Source: Rhizoclosmatium globosum
Taxonomy: Eukaryota; Chytridiomycota; Chytridiomycetes; Chytridiales; Chytriomycetaceae
NCBI GenBank assembly: GCA_002104985.1
Contig: MCGO01000041.1
Location: 124,001-188,000 of the forward strand
Length of the DNA: 64,000 nt
Reading direction: 5' to 3'
Shown piece by piece: positions 34,470 through 46,307 of the stretch (position 1 is its first letter; each line of letters opens with the position of its first letter). A program made the translations under genes and the position numbers. The notes under the pieces are model-generated. The model had not been told where the DNA came from. It was given only the letters and a program-made list of their open reading frames with translations, and made no database searches.

Positions 34470-35442
34470 ATGTCAAACAATACTATCGATTCAGGGCCAA
34501 CGAAGCCTGAGACCATAGTTTACTCTCAAACATTACAAGCTCAGCTGGCATCGACGGTACAATCATTTCTAGCTGGAGGGTGCGCGCTTTTGGCTTAGGA
34601 ACGATCGGCTTTATTCTTTACACAACGGAAAATTACAAGGCTTTGTTCAGCAAGAAAAATGCTCTTCTTATAGCTTTGCTAATGTCTGCCACAATATTCT
34701 TTGGGTTTGCTTCAATAGAGACCGATGGCGGAAATAGAGTCACCTCTTGCTTCGCACAATATTCTTTGCAACGACTGAAATTTCATTCATTTGTTACTCT
34801 TGGGTCCGATCGGAGGTTGTGTTTCGACAAGAGTCTTCTCCGTTTGCAGTTCAGTTTTTCCAAATTATGGCAGCAGTGACAAGTGTTGCGTGTGTAGTCC
34901 CAGTTATAATTGTTGCTATTCCTATCGATGACAGAGATGCGTTTAATGCATCGAGAATCGCCTTGTGTATTTCTGGATTTGGCGTCTTCGTCATTGATGT
35001 TATTTTGCATACGCTTACACTCGCCACATTTTTAAAAGAACTGAAGAGGTGAAGCAAGTGAAAGGGGAGGATTCAAGAGCTACGCAGTATTATCCTATAA
35101 TTGCAAAGTTTGGATTCGCGCATCTGCAAGTATCTTTTTGGCTATTGCTTTTATGCCAGTGCAACCGCATTTCGAGCCAAGACCGTGATGAGTATGGCGA
35201 TAGTGCCACGTATTACTTTTTGATTGTTTTGACGAATATGGCGATATTTAGTGGTTGTATCGCACTGGTCGTGTGAGTAAACCCTCATTCTTGTTCTAAT
35301 ATACTCATATATCCTGGACAGAATGAAAGTAAAGCTTGTGAAGCATCGAAAAAAGAGGCACCCGGCCGTGGAGGGGGATTTAATTCAAGCAACTCAAAGG
35401 CAACGTACAGGTTACGGAAAGAAAAACTTTTCGAATTTTTAG
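34470..35442 (+). CDS. Second 7TM receptor-like membrane protein (several frame breaks)
   Basis: A multi-span membrane protein beginning MSNNTIDSGPTKPET (an N-glycosylation site in the outside tail). Spans: RAFGLGTIGFILY, NALLIALLMSATIFFGFASI, LLRTIFFATTEISFICYSW, FQIMAAVTSVACVVPVIIVAI, RIALCISGFGVFVIDVILHTLTLA and TYYFLIVLTNMAIFSGCIALVV, with a span between the last two in an unclear frame. A basic cytosolic tail follows (KLVKHRKKRHP). Topology fits a GPCR but no family signature is clear. Breaks: GGG at 34578-34580, TT at 34747-34748, and at least two between about 35045 and 35195. One intron, starting at about 35274. Confidence 0.45.
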
Positions 35443-35558
35443 GTCGTATAATTGGCATAGGAATAGACTGGCTTTGGATTGCTCCTATATTAAATAAACT
35501 ACGTAGTTGGGGTGGCATTTCTTGCTTCGTTTTTCTCACTCAAACATCACAACGAAAG

Positions 35559-35980
35559 ATGCCCATGATTAGCCATGAGGTAGGCAATCTTATTGAGCTC
35601 GAACCAAGCTAATTCGTCTCTATAGACTGCGCAATACCTGGAAAAGATGAAGATGGGTTTCCTGATGGGAGGTACAACAGGAGCTTGTCTTGGGTTCCTT
35701 GTCGGCGGTATGACTGTGTTGCGATATGGCCAGGCGAGAAAGGATACCTCGCAACAGTGGCAATCAGATGCTTCAGACTGGAGGTTTCTTGGGTTTCATC
35801 ATGAGGTTCGTTAGCTGGTGTTCATTGGCTCCAACTTACACACCTTGTTGCAGCATTGGAATGTTGGTGCGTGCTGAAGGCGCTGATACTATTCAGTCTC
35901 CATTCATGAAGCGCCCAATTGGTGCTTTTGCGTACAACCAGAACAGACTTCCTATCGTTGTCGAACAACTCAAACGCTGA
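35559..35980 (+). CDS. MGR2: ROMO1/Mgr2, mitochondrial inner-membrane protein (one frame break)
   Basis: Small two-span inner-membrane protein; in yeast Mgr2 gates lateral release at the TIM23 translocase, in animals ROMO1. Exons 35559-35579 (21 nt), 35626-35805 and 35854-35980 give 108 residues if one base is ignored. KMKMGFLMGGTTGACLGFLVGG matches the first span of the family (VKMGFVMGCAVGM...), followed by QTGGFLGFIMSIGMLV for the second. The frame breaks at a GG pair (35728-35729), where one extra base separates VLRY from ARRERIPRNSG. The C-terminal extension (ADTIQSPFMKRPIG) is longer than in animals, as in fungi. An essential-type gene with a break supports an error in the sequence. Confidence 0.7.
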
Positions 35981-36043
35981 ATGTATCAAAATAAATGGTA
36001 CCACTGTAAACGACTGCAAAATTATTGACTTTATTGATCGAAA

Positions 36044-37618
36044 TCATTGCTGGATTTGCGCAGCGGAAGTTTCATCGCGACTTTGTTTCAAAAATGGTAT
36101 CAAGTTAGTTCCTCCTGTTCCTCGAGCCATTAAACCGTTCTGCAAACGTTCTGTTTGAACTTCGGCTGGAATTCCCGCATTTCCGACATCCTTGCGTTTG
36201 TTGGCTTGGGAAACAATATACACCGATACCATTTGAATATGAATGTTGCGGAACGCTTTCATACCCTCGACACACTTGTTGAACAGAGAAACTAATTCAG
36301 TAGTTCGTGCACTTGGAGCAAGGTTCTCGACGAAATCTAGGTGGAAGGATCAGTTCTCCTTTTAATACAAAGGAAAGCAGAAAACCGTACCGCGAATAGA
36401 GTAAGAATCGGAGATGGCGTAAACGAATTTACGATGCGGCCCTGGCATGTAATTCCGCATCTCGTGAATGAAATTGATCACCTTGGTGGGATCGCTTCCC
36501 CTCATTGGGGCATGAACAATATCCAACGCAGCATCCAGAACGTGAATTAAAGTACTTTGTCCCGCACTGCCACCCGCGTATTTACCGTATACACCCAAAT
36601 CGGTTTTGATGCCATTTGGTACACCGTTCTTGGACGCAAGAACCCCTTCGTATAATACACCGTTTGGAAGGTCCTCGGAGTTTTCCCAACCATTCATGTA
36701 TGGTCTCACGCGATTGAAGAATACGTGAGCGTCAGTCTGAATTAGTGAATAGGGGTGAGATTTCTTGAAGGATACCACCCATCACAAACTACAAACCTTT
36801 TCGTACATCCGAACTAATATACCTTTCAATTTTTCGGTAACCTCTGCAATAGAAGTCAAGGCCTCCTTCAAAGCGATCAAGTCTTCACTTTCAACTGCGT
36901 GCAATGCCTTGATAATTGCAGGAAGAGCAGGAGCGCCAGCGGCTCAATTGCAATAGAAACCAAAAAGAACCAAGCTTCATCCATTCCTCCAGAAAAGGTA
37001 TGCAAGATGGACAAGTTGGATAGATCCCATGGGGCAGTTGGATCCAAGAGCTTGAAGTTGTACAATTCCACACCAGCATAGGATATAATTGGTTTGACAT
37101 CAAGTTTATCGCAGACTTGTAGCCAAGGAATTGCAATACATTTTGGGACTTTCTGTTTGATTGTTATCGAATCATATCAGTTGATTGAAGAATGATGACG
37201 AATGACGTGGGGCCACTGCACCTCCTCGGCAGCCTCGTTCTTTCCCCAAATGTAGCCTTGACCGAGGAAGGAGAGGACCAGGTACGCGCGCTGCCACTCG
37301 CGCAGCGTCTTCAAGTGCGACACATCCAACAGCGGCAGTTGTCGCACCCGCTCTCTGAGTCTGCCCGCGAGCAAGAGCCGCTGCAGATCATCGAGCACAA
37401 GTTCCCACGCCTAAGTAGTTAAAGTAGTTAAAGTAGTTAAAGTAGTAAGTGAGTGAGGGAGTGCCGCCATCAATCGGAACTACCTCGTAGAACGTGCCAG
37501 GCAAACGCTGCAACGGAAGCGGCTCCGATGGCAGGAACCCGGTCACTGGATGCACATCGTAGTCCCTGAGCTCGGGAATCTTCTTGGTGGCAGTCCGTTT
37601 CTTGGTTGCGGGGCCCAT
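36044..37618 (-). CDS. Indoleamine 2,3-dioxygenase (one frame break)
   Basis: Haem enzyme that opens the indole ring of tryptophan, the first step to kynurenine and NAD. Exons 37484-37618, 37222-37410, 36797-37152, about 36391-36736 and 36044-36336 sum to 439 residues after restoring one base. Motifs in order: DYDVHPVTGFLPSEPLP, LREWQRAYLVLSFLGQGYIWG, FSGGMDEAWFFLVSIAIE, GGSAGQSTLIHVLDAALDI, HEMRNYMPGPHRKFV, FRNIHIQMVSVYI (the proximal haem His region) and ARGTGGTNLIPFL. The missing base is a G near 36940-36944 (AIE then AAGAPALP). Exon 4 could start at 36763 instead (27 in-frame bases more). Intron 1 holds a short tandem repeat. Confidence 0.85.
37411..37447. repeat. 9-bp tandem repeat in an intron
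   Basis: Four tandem copies of AGTAGTTAA (the last imperfect) inside intron 1 of the indoleamine dioxygenase gene, directly next to the acceptor site (read on the minus strand as TTTAACTAC). A minisatellite of this kind may vary in length between strains. Confidence 0.8.
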
Positions 37619-38009
37619 CCTGTTTTGCCCTTTCTTTTTTTGGGCGGTGGTGGCGTTCGCTTCTCTGCAACCAACCTGCCATTCCCGAGTTTCCCGATTT
37701 TGCAAAATCTCCCTCTGATTTGAAGATCAATCAATAACCAATTTATGCTGTTGGAGAATGTATTTCCTCTCTCCTCCCTTTTCTGACAAATCTCCCCCGT
37801 CAAAAACAAAACAAACTTGATATCAAGAGAATGCTTCGAGCGACAACCACTGGATTCCAGCCCCAGCACCATCAACAGAAAGGCAAGTAAATCGAGGAGT
37901 TCCTGGGCGACAGCTACCGCTTCAGTCAGGATTCGCCATCTCGCAACTGTTTGCATTCAAAAGACTGGCTTTGAAAAAAGGACAACGCCCTCCCAGGTTA
38001 AACGAAACT

Positions 38010-39116
38010 ATGCCACTCACACTTTACTATCATGCTGGTAAGCTTTGTTGGAATTTCTTCACAACTGAGCAACTTTGATCAGACGAGCAGGTTTTCAAAT
38101 GCATGCCGCACTTTCCAAAGTCAGTGATACACGCACAGACCTTTTTCGTAAACGAAATGAGAAACTACATTCGAGTCAACGCGTCTTGTTGGGGGCGATC
38201 TACATCCTGTATTCTGAAATTGATGAAGACAAGAAATCATCCCGAGATTACATTCAACAACTCCCTCCAGATGATCAACGTGAACTAACTGGTGGATTCA
38301 GTGAAAACATTACTTTGCTCCCAAGCTCTCAGCAGCGGGTACAGAATCCGTGGTATGAACAATACACGTCAGAACTCCTTCAACCAGCTCGGCAAGTTAC
38401 AGCTGCGATGGGAGCCGTCCGCCATGTTCTTCGAGAAAGAGTTCTTCGGGATCCTATGCCTCCCCATCGCGATCTGTTCCCTGTGCTTCAAGATTTTGAC
38501 TTGGCTTGGGCGACATTCGAAAAGAAGATCTGCTTCTATTATTTGCAGCAACGTACCATGGAATCCCCGGGAGAATAGACGAGACGCATTTATTTCAAGT
38601 ACGTGTTTTCAAAAACCTCTGTTGGCCTCAATCAATCTAATTTTTTTTTGCATTCATATTTTCCATAAGGTGCTGATGAGTGAAACAGTCTTACGTGCTC
38701 TAGACCGTGGTTACATTACAGTAGATCAAGTACAAAGTTTTGATCCAAGTCTCATTCTAGCCATTCCAAGATTGACCCTCTTTTCCGCGTTACATCACAC
38801 TCCGGATATGGTCAACGTAACCGACCCTCAGAATGCATTTCGCTGGTTCAGATCCCAATCGTCGCTGTTGTTTGAAGTCAAAATGAGGATCCTGGAGCTG
38901 AAAGAAAACCAAATCAATCACTTGGAACGGATTTTGGCAGACCAACCTGAAAGTGAAGGTGACGTCACTGTAGGTGTTGAAGATGAAGCTGTGAAATCCA
39001 TATTCTTGGATATCTGTAGCGTGTCGGATCAACTGATTCGAAGCAAAGAAGTCATTGGGATGTTGTCGAAAGTTTTTTCGATGCACAAGGAGGAAGAGAA
39101 TACACACATAGAATAA
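38010..39116 (+). CDS. LST2-like protein (N-terminal domain only; several frame breaks)
   Basis: Homologue of lateral signaling target 2, an endosomal protein that limits EGFR signalling in animals. Matching blocks: YYHADEQVF, RVLLGAIYILYSEI, TLLCSQALSSGYRIRG, YTSELLQPARQVTAAMGAVR, LRERVLRDPMPPHRDLFP, and after an intron VLRALDRGYITVDQVQSFDPSL with AIPRLTLFSAL. The C-terminal FYVE finger of animal LST2 is absent; the protein ends with HKEEENTHIE. Breaks: AAA at 38097-38099, AAAA near 38303-38306 with compensation near 38354, and CCCC at 38565-38568. The start is unsure: an upstream open stretch (KRLALKKGQRPPRLNE) may be coding, perhaps through a GC-AG intron near 37886-37930. Confidence 0.65.
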
Positions 39117-39226
39117 AAAAGAGGTTTATTTCCAACTAACGAGTGAATTTCATAAAGTCATCGTTGTGTAAGCTTGGGTTCCGTGAACTCTCGGAATCGG
39201 ACTCGTTTTTGTTATGACTACTGTTT

Positions 39227-39880
39227 TTATCGAGCGCTGTATGATACGATTCTGTTTCGCCCCGTCTCGATGAGGTTAATGATCTGAAGATTTGGATGGA
39301 TGACGGTGAAATTGTAAGATCGAGGTGGCAGTTGCTCAACAGCATCATAGTATATTCTGTGTATCTCAGATGAAGTTACACTTGTGTTGCGTTCGTCTCT
39401 AGTTTCCCGTGATGGAGGAACGTACGGCAGAGAACTGCTTATAACTGAAATTGGGGTAGCCACTCGTGATTCGGCATGGTCCATCTCTTCGGGCTCGTCA
39501 CCGTGGGGAACTGGTGTATGAGGTCGTTTGATTGTTCCTTGGTTACTGGAAGATGAGGTGCCAGGTGTCGAGAGGGTTGATCGCAAAGTTGTAGGTTGAA
39601 GTCTGTCCAATGACGGAACAGTGAGTCCAACAACCGTAACGGATGAGGAGTCTCCGAGATTGGAATCAGAGTCGGTCTGGAGTGGATGAGAAGCTTTTGA
39701 AGCCAAAATGGTAAGGCCCGACGACTCAATGTCCCTCCTAGCTGACTTTGGTCGAGGATCAACGTCAATGTTATGCGTGAACATATAGGCAAAGCCGATC
39801 ACAACAATCACGATAGATATCGCTGAGATAGTGACTCCCGCAATTAGGGCCGTTTGAAGTTCTGGTTGCATGTTGGACAA
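39227..39880 (-). CDS. Single-pass membrane protein of unknown function
   Basis: 217 residues in one exon. Residues about 10-34 are a membrane span (LIAGVTISAISIVIVVIGFAYMF) with a short N-terminus before it (MSNMQPELQ). The remainder is a Ser/Thr/Pro-rich, probably cytosolic tail with many possible phosphorylation sites (TPGTSSSSNQG, SRVATPISVISSS). No domain is recognised. If the frame shifts by one base near 39290 the protein would continue to 39136 (RSLTSSRRGETESYHTALD...NDDFMKFTR), which looks like normal coding sequence. Given the many one-base faults in neighbouring genes, that longer version may be the true one. Converges with the LST2-like gene. Confidence 0.45.
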   Translation of the reverse strand: MSNMQPELQTALIAGVTISAISIVIVVIGFAYMFTHNIDVDPRPKSARRDIESSGLTILASKASHPLQTDSDSNLGDSSSVTVVGLTVPSLDRLQPTTLRSTLSTPGTSSSSNQGTIKRPHTPVPHGDEPEEMDHAESRVATPISVISSSLPYVPPSRETRDERNTSVTSSEIHRIYYDAVEQLPPRSYNFTVIHPNLQIINLIETGRNRIVSYSAR

Positions 39881-40036
39881 GTGGTTTGGATGAGGTTTTT
39901 GGAAAAGTGATACACTAATCTATTCAAAATAATAACGTAAAGGGAATCCGGTATACACTTCACAATAACAAAAATCCATAATACAGTCAATCAATCTTCG
40001 ATTCTACCTATTTCTTGGCGGTCTATGTTCGATTTG

Positions 40037-41120
40037 TTAAATAACGTCATGTACTTTCCTCGACTTTACCTTCTTCGTCACAGTTTTAGGCGCGGCAGCT
40101 TTCTTAGTGGTCGCTGGCACTTTTTTTGCTGAAGGAGCTGCTCTTTTGGTGCAGAAGCGGCTTTTTTTGCAACAGGAGCCTTCTTTGGAGCATCCTCCTT
40201 CTTCGCCGCAGTTTCGCTTCTAGATGGAGCTGCTCTCTTGGAAGCAGCCGCCTTCGTCGGGGAAGCTTTCTTGACTTCTGCAGCTTTCTTTTTAGCAGCA
40301 ACGGCGATAGCTGGCTTCGCTGCAGCCTTTTTGGCAGTTGATTTGGCTTTGGAAATAGGGGTCTAAATTAAACGGCGTGAATATGTGATGCATGTTTGTA
40401 AAAGTAAACAAACAAACCGTCTTTGCCGCGGGCTTCTTTTTTGGAACAGCAGCCGCTGGCTTCTTTGCAGGAGTCTTCTTTTCAGCAGGTTAATTCAATT
40501 TTGTCAGCTTCTGCAGGGAGAAAGATAAAAAATACCTTTGCAGCTGCCTCCTTCTTAACATCCTCCTTCTTAGCAGCGGCAGAAGCCTGTCTTTTGGTTG
40601 CTGCAGGTTTGGCGCACTCTCAGCCTTGTTATTAATCTTAATGAGCCCCGACGCCCCTTTGGTTGAATCAAATTCCCCGCTTCAACTCCTTTCCGAATAG
40701 CTTGGTTAATCCAGTGATCAACGGTTCCAGGAAGACCCTGAAAAAAAAAGCAATTTCATTATACACAAAATATGAGTCGCGAACATTTTTGTGACTCACC
40801 TCAAAGTTGGCGTTGATGTACTTTTTGATATTTTGACGAGACGATCCATCGCGCTCTTTCTAGAATGTAAACACGAGTTAATAAATTTGGAGACTTAAAT
40901 AAAAAAAAAGAAAATAGCGAGGATGGGGGGTACGCGCTGGGACGGCGGGAGAAGCTCTCCCCCTTCAACGTAAACAAAAACATTATCAAGTTACGTCTTA
41001 CCAGTTCCAGAATAGCCTTCTTAATCATGTCCAAGTAAGCTGGCTTAGTTGGGGCAGCCTTTGGCGCCTTCTTGGTGGGGTAGTAGCAGTTGCGTCAGTG
41101 GCGGCCTTCTTTGGTGGCAT
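40037..41120 (-). CDS. Linker histone H1 (several frame breaks)
   Basis: Binds linker DNA at the nucleosome exit and compacts chromatin. Exons: 41002-41120, 40800-40859, then about 40540-40739, 40419-40488 and 40037-40363. The winged-helix core is PAYLDMIKKAILEL, ERDGSSRQNIKKYINANFE, then GLPGTVDHWINQAIRKGVEAGNLIQ with PKGASGLIKI, a close match to the H1/H5 globular domain. The C-terminal tail is Ala/Lys/Pro-rich (KKAAAKPAIAVAAKKK). One base is missing at each of 41077-41080 (CCCC), 40654-40657 (GGGG), about 40611 and 40144-40147 (AAAA). After the last, the true end is KSRKVHDVI with stop at 40037. Four faults in one core gene favour sequence error. Confidence 0.75.
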
Positions 41121-41561
41121 TTAACAGTTCCCTGTGTGGAGTATTAGAACCAGAGATACGAGACAATCAACAAGATATAGTGGAATGGAGTCGCTGATGT
41201 TTCTTCTACGTCAAAGTCGCGGTTGGAGGAGGACGGGGGAGCTGTCAAACATACGGTTTTTGAGATGTTTCTTGGGTGCGTCCGACTGACAGAATTGTCA
41301 ACACTGGACACGAACAAGAAACCAGCCCCTCTCCCCAATATTCATTGTTGAATACTTTCATGCAATGGAGGATTTGGAAATTGGATGTTCCAGACTCCAC
41401 AAGTCTTATTGTATTTTCCATAACCTCCACCAGCCACTTATTTTCAGTAAAGTATCACTGTTCAACAATGTTTATATATCGTCTCTAAATCAAACTACCA
41501 ACAAGTTGCGTGCATCCATCCAACCAACTACAACGAAATACAAAATGGGATATAAAATCAA
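41121..41561. other. Intergenic region, histone H1 promoter
   Basis: 441 bases between the H1 start codon and the 3' end of the diacylglycerol lipase gene, both on the minus strand. Contains a pyrimidine/purine-rich part (41190-41250) and AT-rich DNA at 41415-41560. No gene recognised. Confidence 0.35.
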
Positions 41562-44500
41562 TCAATTACGAGTCACCACACCAAGAACTGAACCAGCAGG
41601 CGCGGCTTGGAACTATTTAATTGGTTAATAATTGGAATAAAGGGTCTACAAAGATATAAAAGCGTACCTCTCTCAACAGCTCAAAAGGCGAATGATCCGC
41701 AATCATACTTCGACTCACAATAATCTCTTGGAATTCTTCTTTCCTCGCCCAACGTGGCACATAGTGGTATTTACCATGTACGCGAGGTCCCTGTGGGAGC
41801 TCTGGCTTCTTTCCTTTGTCCTTAGGATTTAACACAGGAGGGTATTGTGGCTTTGAAAGAACCAATTCGTCACGAGATATGACACTGCAGTTGAATTATG
41901 GAATCGAACAGTGGCATTCGTCCGATTTGGTCCTCCTCTTCTTCGTCAATCTCTTTCAGGGGTTCAGTTGTTGCAGGAAGACGTTCCATTGATCGTTTCG
42001 GGTTGATGTCAGGGTCAATCGGAGTGAAGGGTAGGTCATACGTAAGTTCTCCAGCAGCGGAGGAAGTGGACTAGTTTTGCCAGGTGAAACGACATCAATT
42101 GTCATAACTCCGTTTGGAGAAAGAGGGCTGCCTGGACTCAGCAAAGGTTTGACAGGAACCACGCGTCCAGTGATAGATTCAGAAGGAATAGCATCAATGT
42201 GCGCACGAGGTTTGATAGAAGGATTAATCTGGTCCATAGGTACACGCATACGTGTCGGAGAGACACTTAAACGATTCGTGGCGGCAGGTCCGAGGAAACT
42301 GTACTGTTGCTAACCTCCACCTCTACAGTATACGCCTTTCGAGGAGTGTACTCGCTTGCTCTGCCGCTCAAACGCTTTGTGGCAACTCCACCACCCAAAA
42401 CGCTTGCAAGAGTTTGCTTCTTCTCAGGTTTACCGTCTTTGTGGCGGACGCCCCAAGATCAGCGAGTTCGTTGTCAGAAAATACTTCAGTATCAGTTAGA
42501 GCGCCTTTATCAGCCCGCCTTGATCGAGATCGACGCATTCCAAATCTGCTGACACGAGTTTCTTCCTCATTACCAGGCAAATCTTCATCTGAAGAAGAAA
42601 CCCCCTTTCATCAGCGTTTGAAACATATCCATCTCTCGCACCAACTGATTTAGACCGTATGTTTCCCGCAGATCGGGCACGTTCCAGTCTTCGCTTACGG
42701 CGACGACTCTTGCGTTCCCTCTCGAGCTGCTTCCTTCCGCAGCCATTGAAACACCCTTTCCGAAAACAATTTTCTTGACGCAGACTTGTCCATGGCAGCA
42801 GCAGCCTTCTCCGCCGCTTCGTCTGATCCCTGAAAGTACTTGCGGATCAACAGTATCAACAGCAAACCGCAACCTAGTGTCGCCAGTACTCTGTGCACGG
42901 GCAGACTTCATATCCAACACATCTCCCATACTGTTACTTCTCTTCTTAGCCGAGCGTACCGACCGCTGATCCGCATCCTTCAAAGCCACAATCTCAACAG
43001 GCTCATGAACAGCCTGCTCATCTTGCGCACCTGATCCAGACGCCCCTAACCCACTAGAATACGTATTCTGATGCCTCTCCTTCTTATCACCAACAATTTT
43101 CTCCTTGATTCCCTCAGCACCATCCATAATCGCGTCAGCACCGTCCAAAATCATATCTCCCAAGTCAGCTGCACCGTCCTTGATAATCTCAGCTCCTTCA
43201 AACACCATATCTACAAACCCTTCAGCACCTCGCTGGACTCCTTTACCAACGGCTTTCGTCACACCCATCACTTTACGAATCTGACGACCAACAACTTGAT
43301 TCATGTTTAAGGGTGGACGACGCAGTTTTTCCATGTGTAGGATTTTACCAGGGATGTACATTGGTGGAGTGGTAACTGCATCTCCGCGAACGGGTTGTCT
43401 TCTCCGTTCTTTCCTGCTCGCAAACTGTTTGTTCTTCGCTTCAACTTTTCCAAGTCTTCAGGGATAAGGTGGCCAGATGGAGTGCGGCGATGAAGCAAAC
43501 CAGGTCGATCCAATTTGCTCCTCGTCTCCTCGAACTTGTGCTGTTCTTGGAGTTGCTGGTACAGCAAATACGGTCTCCCAGCACAGACCCAAAGACTTTC
43601 CATTTAGGCTCCTCGCAGTTCTTGAGATGGCGAGAAATATCCAATTTAAGCATTTCAAGAGTGTTTCGGGATAAACGGGTAACAACGTCATCACCCATAA
43701 CAACACTTGTACAAAAATGTTCAAAATGTTGAGCGGCCTTTCGGGATACTACACAACCTGGAGGTTCAAACGCATAACAACACGTGGACGGAAAATCATA
43801 GCGAAGAATATTCGCAACCAAAGCAGCCACTCCCTGTAACAACGGTAATGAGAAAACGAGAGGAAAAATAAAAGAAGGGTACTCACAGCTCCCATGAATG
43901 TCCCGTCACCACTAAACTGCATCCATAAAACTCGCTTGAAGGATCATTCAACAAAGGTCCCAAAATATTCAACCTCCGAATATCACCAACAATATTGTTT
44001 GCAGTATGCATGAACCCACTATGAGCCAAATGCTCCTCCTCTTCTCCCTCAAGCTCAGGAATGCTCAACGGCATGACATCAAACTTCAAATCAACCAACA
44101 CGTCTGCTGCAGAGTACGTTCCGCGAATCGCAATAACAATAGAATCCGTGTCCACGTCATGCACAATCAGGAACGGTGACTTGTAGATCCCGTTATCATT
44201 TGAATGGAAATGTAACCGATCTGAGTAAATCATGTTGATTTCTTCAGGAGTGTATACGACTTCGGCGTATCGCGCAAAGTGGAGGATATCATCAATTTCT
44301 TCACGGAGAACGGTTCCGTGGTTGATTTCGGGTCGTCGACGATGGTGACCCATTTGCTTTTTTTCCTGAACTGGAAAGGACGGAATTGGGGGACAGGGTT
44401 TGGGTTGTTGGGGCTCGTTTTACTCGAGCGGCTGGGATTCATGGCTGCAGACATGGATGGAGATTTGAAATTTGGAAGACTGAACTTTCCGCGCATTTTG

Positions 44501-46068
44501 TGTTTGTTTGGAGTTGTGGCAGAGTGGTTTGGTCAATTTCGTCGTCACTTTTGAGAGGAGCTGTTGTTTCGAATTGACGTTCTGGAATAGAGTTGAGTCG
44601 CTCTGGTCCAGACTTGAGGTTTTCGATTGATTTTAATGGAGAGGTGACGGGTTTTGTTGGAGATTCTTTTGGTTTCTCCTCAGCGGCAGACTCATCAGCA
44701 TCACTCTCCACACCCTGAGCAGTATTCGACCAAACAATAGCTGGCTCCTTGACGCTTTCAGATGATTCAACAACTTTTTGCAGTGACGCAAAAGATGGAA
44801 TTTCGGCCTGAACTGGAGCAATCACAGCAATATCTCTCGACTTTATGCCCTCCATTTCAATCTCTTCAGGGATGGGGGAGGCAGACATGGAAAGAGTTTG
44901 AGAAAGTCTTGAACCAATTTGTTTGCTATCAAAAGTCCTGTTCTGTTTCTTTTTCGAAGGGGGGTTGAAGAACCTGACCCACGACCACCATTCATGAATG
45001 TCATTCGTCTGCTCTCCTCTTCTCCTTGCACTTTTGCAAGCTCATCACGCACGGACTGATCTTCCAAAAAGGGTATAGAGAATCCAGTGGGTTGCTCAAT
45101 GATTAATCGACGAGCTTGTCTAATTTCCGTGATTTTCTTCTGCTCTCGCTTCAAGAGAAGTAGCCAACAGCAACGTCTGACGGAGCCCAGTCGAAGTCTA
45201 GATAAGATGTCCATTTGAGTTTCAGAGCCACCCACCAAATGTTCAAGTGCCCTTACCTTTGAAGTAAATGGCCAATTCGCCTGCAACATCACGCAGTACA
45301 TCCGAATCCACCAGACCACCGGTGCCCACAGCATAATTCAAACGAGACTGCCAAATTTTGATGTAATCGTCAAGCTTACTTCCAGATTTATGCTCAGATC
45401 CCGCAAGCAACACGCCCAACGTCAGAAAGTAAAAATGATTGCCAGGAAAGACCAAATAACGACCATATGGATCAGAATCGGGGACGACGAGTCCATTCGA
45501 AATTGACAGTCGGGAGTTTCAACAGGCTGAGATAGTTTCCAGGACCGTACGTGACATAGATACCATAACATTCAAGCGCAAGTTCCCAAACAAGAACAAC
45601 ACAGGACACGTGGACAGCGGCACTAAAGGGGGTCAAGCGTCAAAAACCCCAATCCAATTTACAAGACACCTCTAACCAATCAACCCCCCCAACACATTAC
45701 CTACATATCGCCGCGGCCCTTTCCTCGCAACTGTCCCACTCATTGAAAGAAACATAATCAGGGCATCCAGAGGGACTTGGATGGATAGAGTGCAAATCAG
45801 GATAACGAGAAAGTCGAGCAGGACAGGGCTGACGTTGCAGTCGTTGCGGATGACGGCGTATACAACGGCAGTCGAAGCGAGCCTGGTGGATGGTTAGATG
45901 TGGGACGAGGGGGGAGGGGACTAGCGTTGGAGGAGGAATGGTGGGACTAGGAGGGGAAGCACTTGATCTGTACCAGACTGAGTGCAGCACTACTCCATAG
46001 AGCCCTGGAACATAAACATCGTCTGGTGCGAGCGGCACTCGACGGTCAAAGATTTTGAGGCGGCCCAT
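41562..46068 (-). CDS. sn1-specific diacylglycerol lipase (DAGL type), many frame breaks
   Basis: Multi-span lipase releasing monoacylglycerol from diacylglycerol. The start MGRLKIFDRRVPLAPDDVYVP matches animal DAGL. Membrane spans follow (LLDFLVILICTLSIQVPLDALI; VSCVVLVWELALECYG). Then DFDWAPSDVAVGY, a long low-complexity insert (44340-45000), and the lipase core: ILHFARYAEVVYTPEE, IVIAIRGTYSAADVLVDL, AHSGFMHTA, VTGHSMGAG (nucleophile Ser), CYAFEPPGCVVS, GDDVVTRL. The tail has MYIPGKILHMEK, another long disordered insert, and YHYVPRWARKEEFQEII with DHSPFELLREV; a last exon 41562-41612 ends VVTRN. About ten frame breaks occur, including one inside GHS (43893-43900) and CCC near 45510. Exon borders are only partly resolved. 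Confidence 0.65.
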
Positions 46069-46307
46069 CAAACTTGGAACGGAAGGTGTGTTGTGATTGG
46101 CGGTGTCAGTTGGAAGTGCGAACGAAAATCAATAGATGTCCCCAAAACAAGATTGTCTTTCTCTTTCTTTCTTCTGCTAATAAATACAACAAAGAGACAT
46201 GAGATCTCGTACAAGTAAAGGCATATTTAACTTGCTGTTATTTGAAAGCAATGAATACACAGTAGAAATACGAGAGGTGAAATAAATGACCCGCATCACT
46301 GATGTCC

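Noticed and set aside
36044..37618. Three separate small genes in place of indoleamine dioxygenase
   Set aside because: The parts align in order to one family and exon lengths add up to a whole number of codons after one base is restored.
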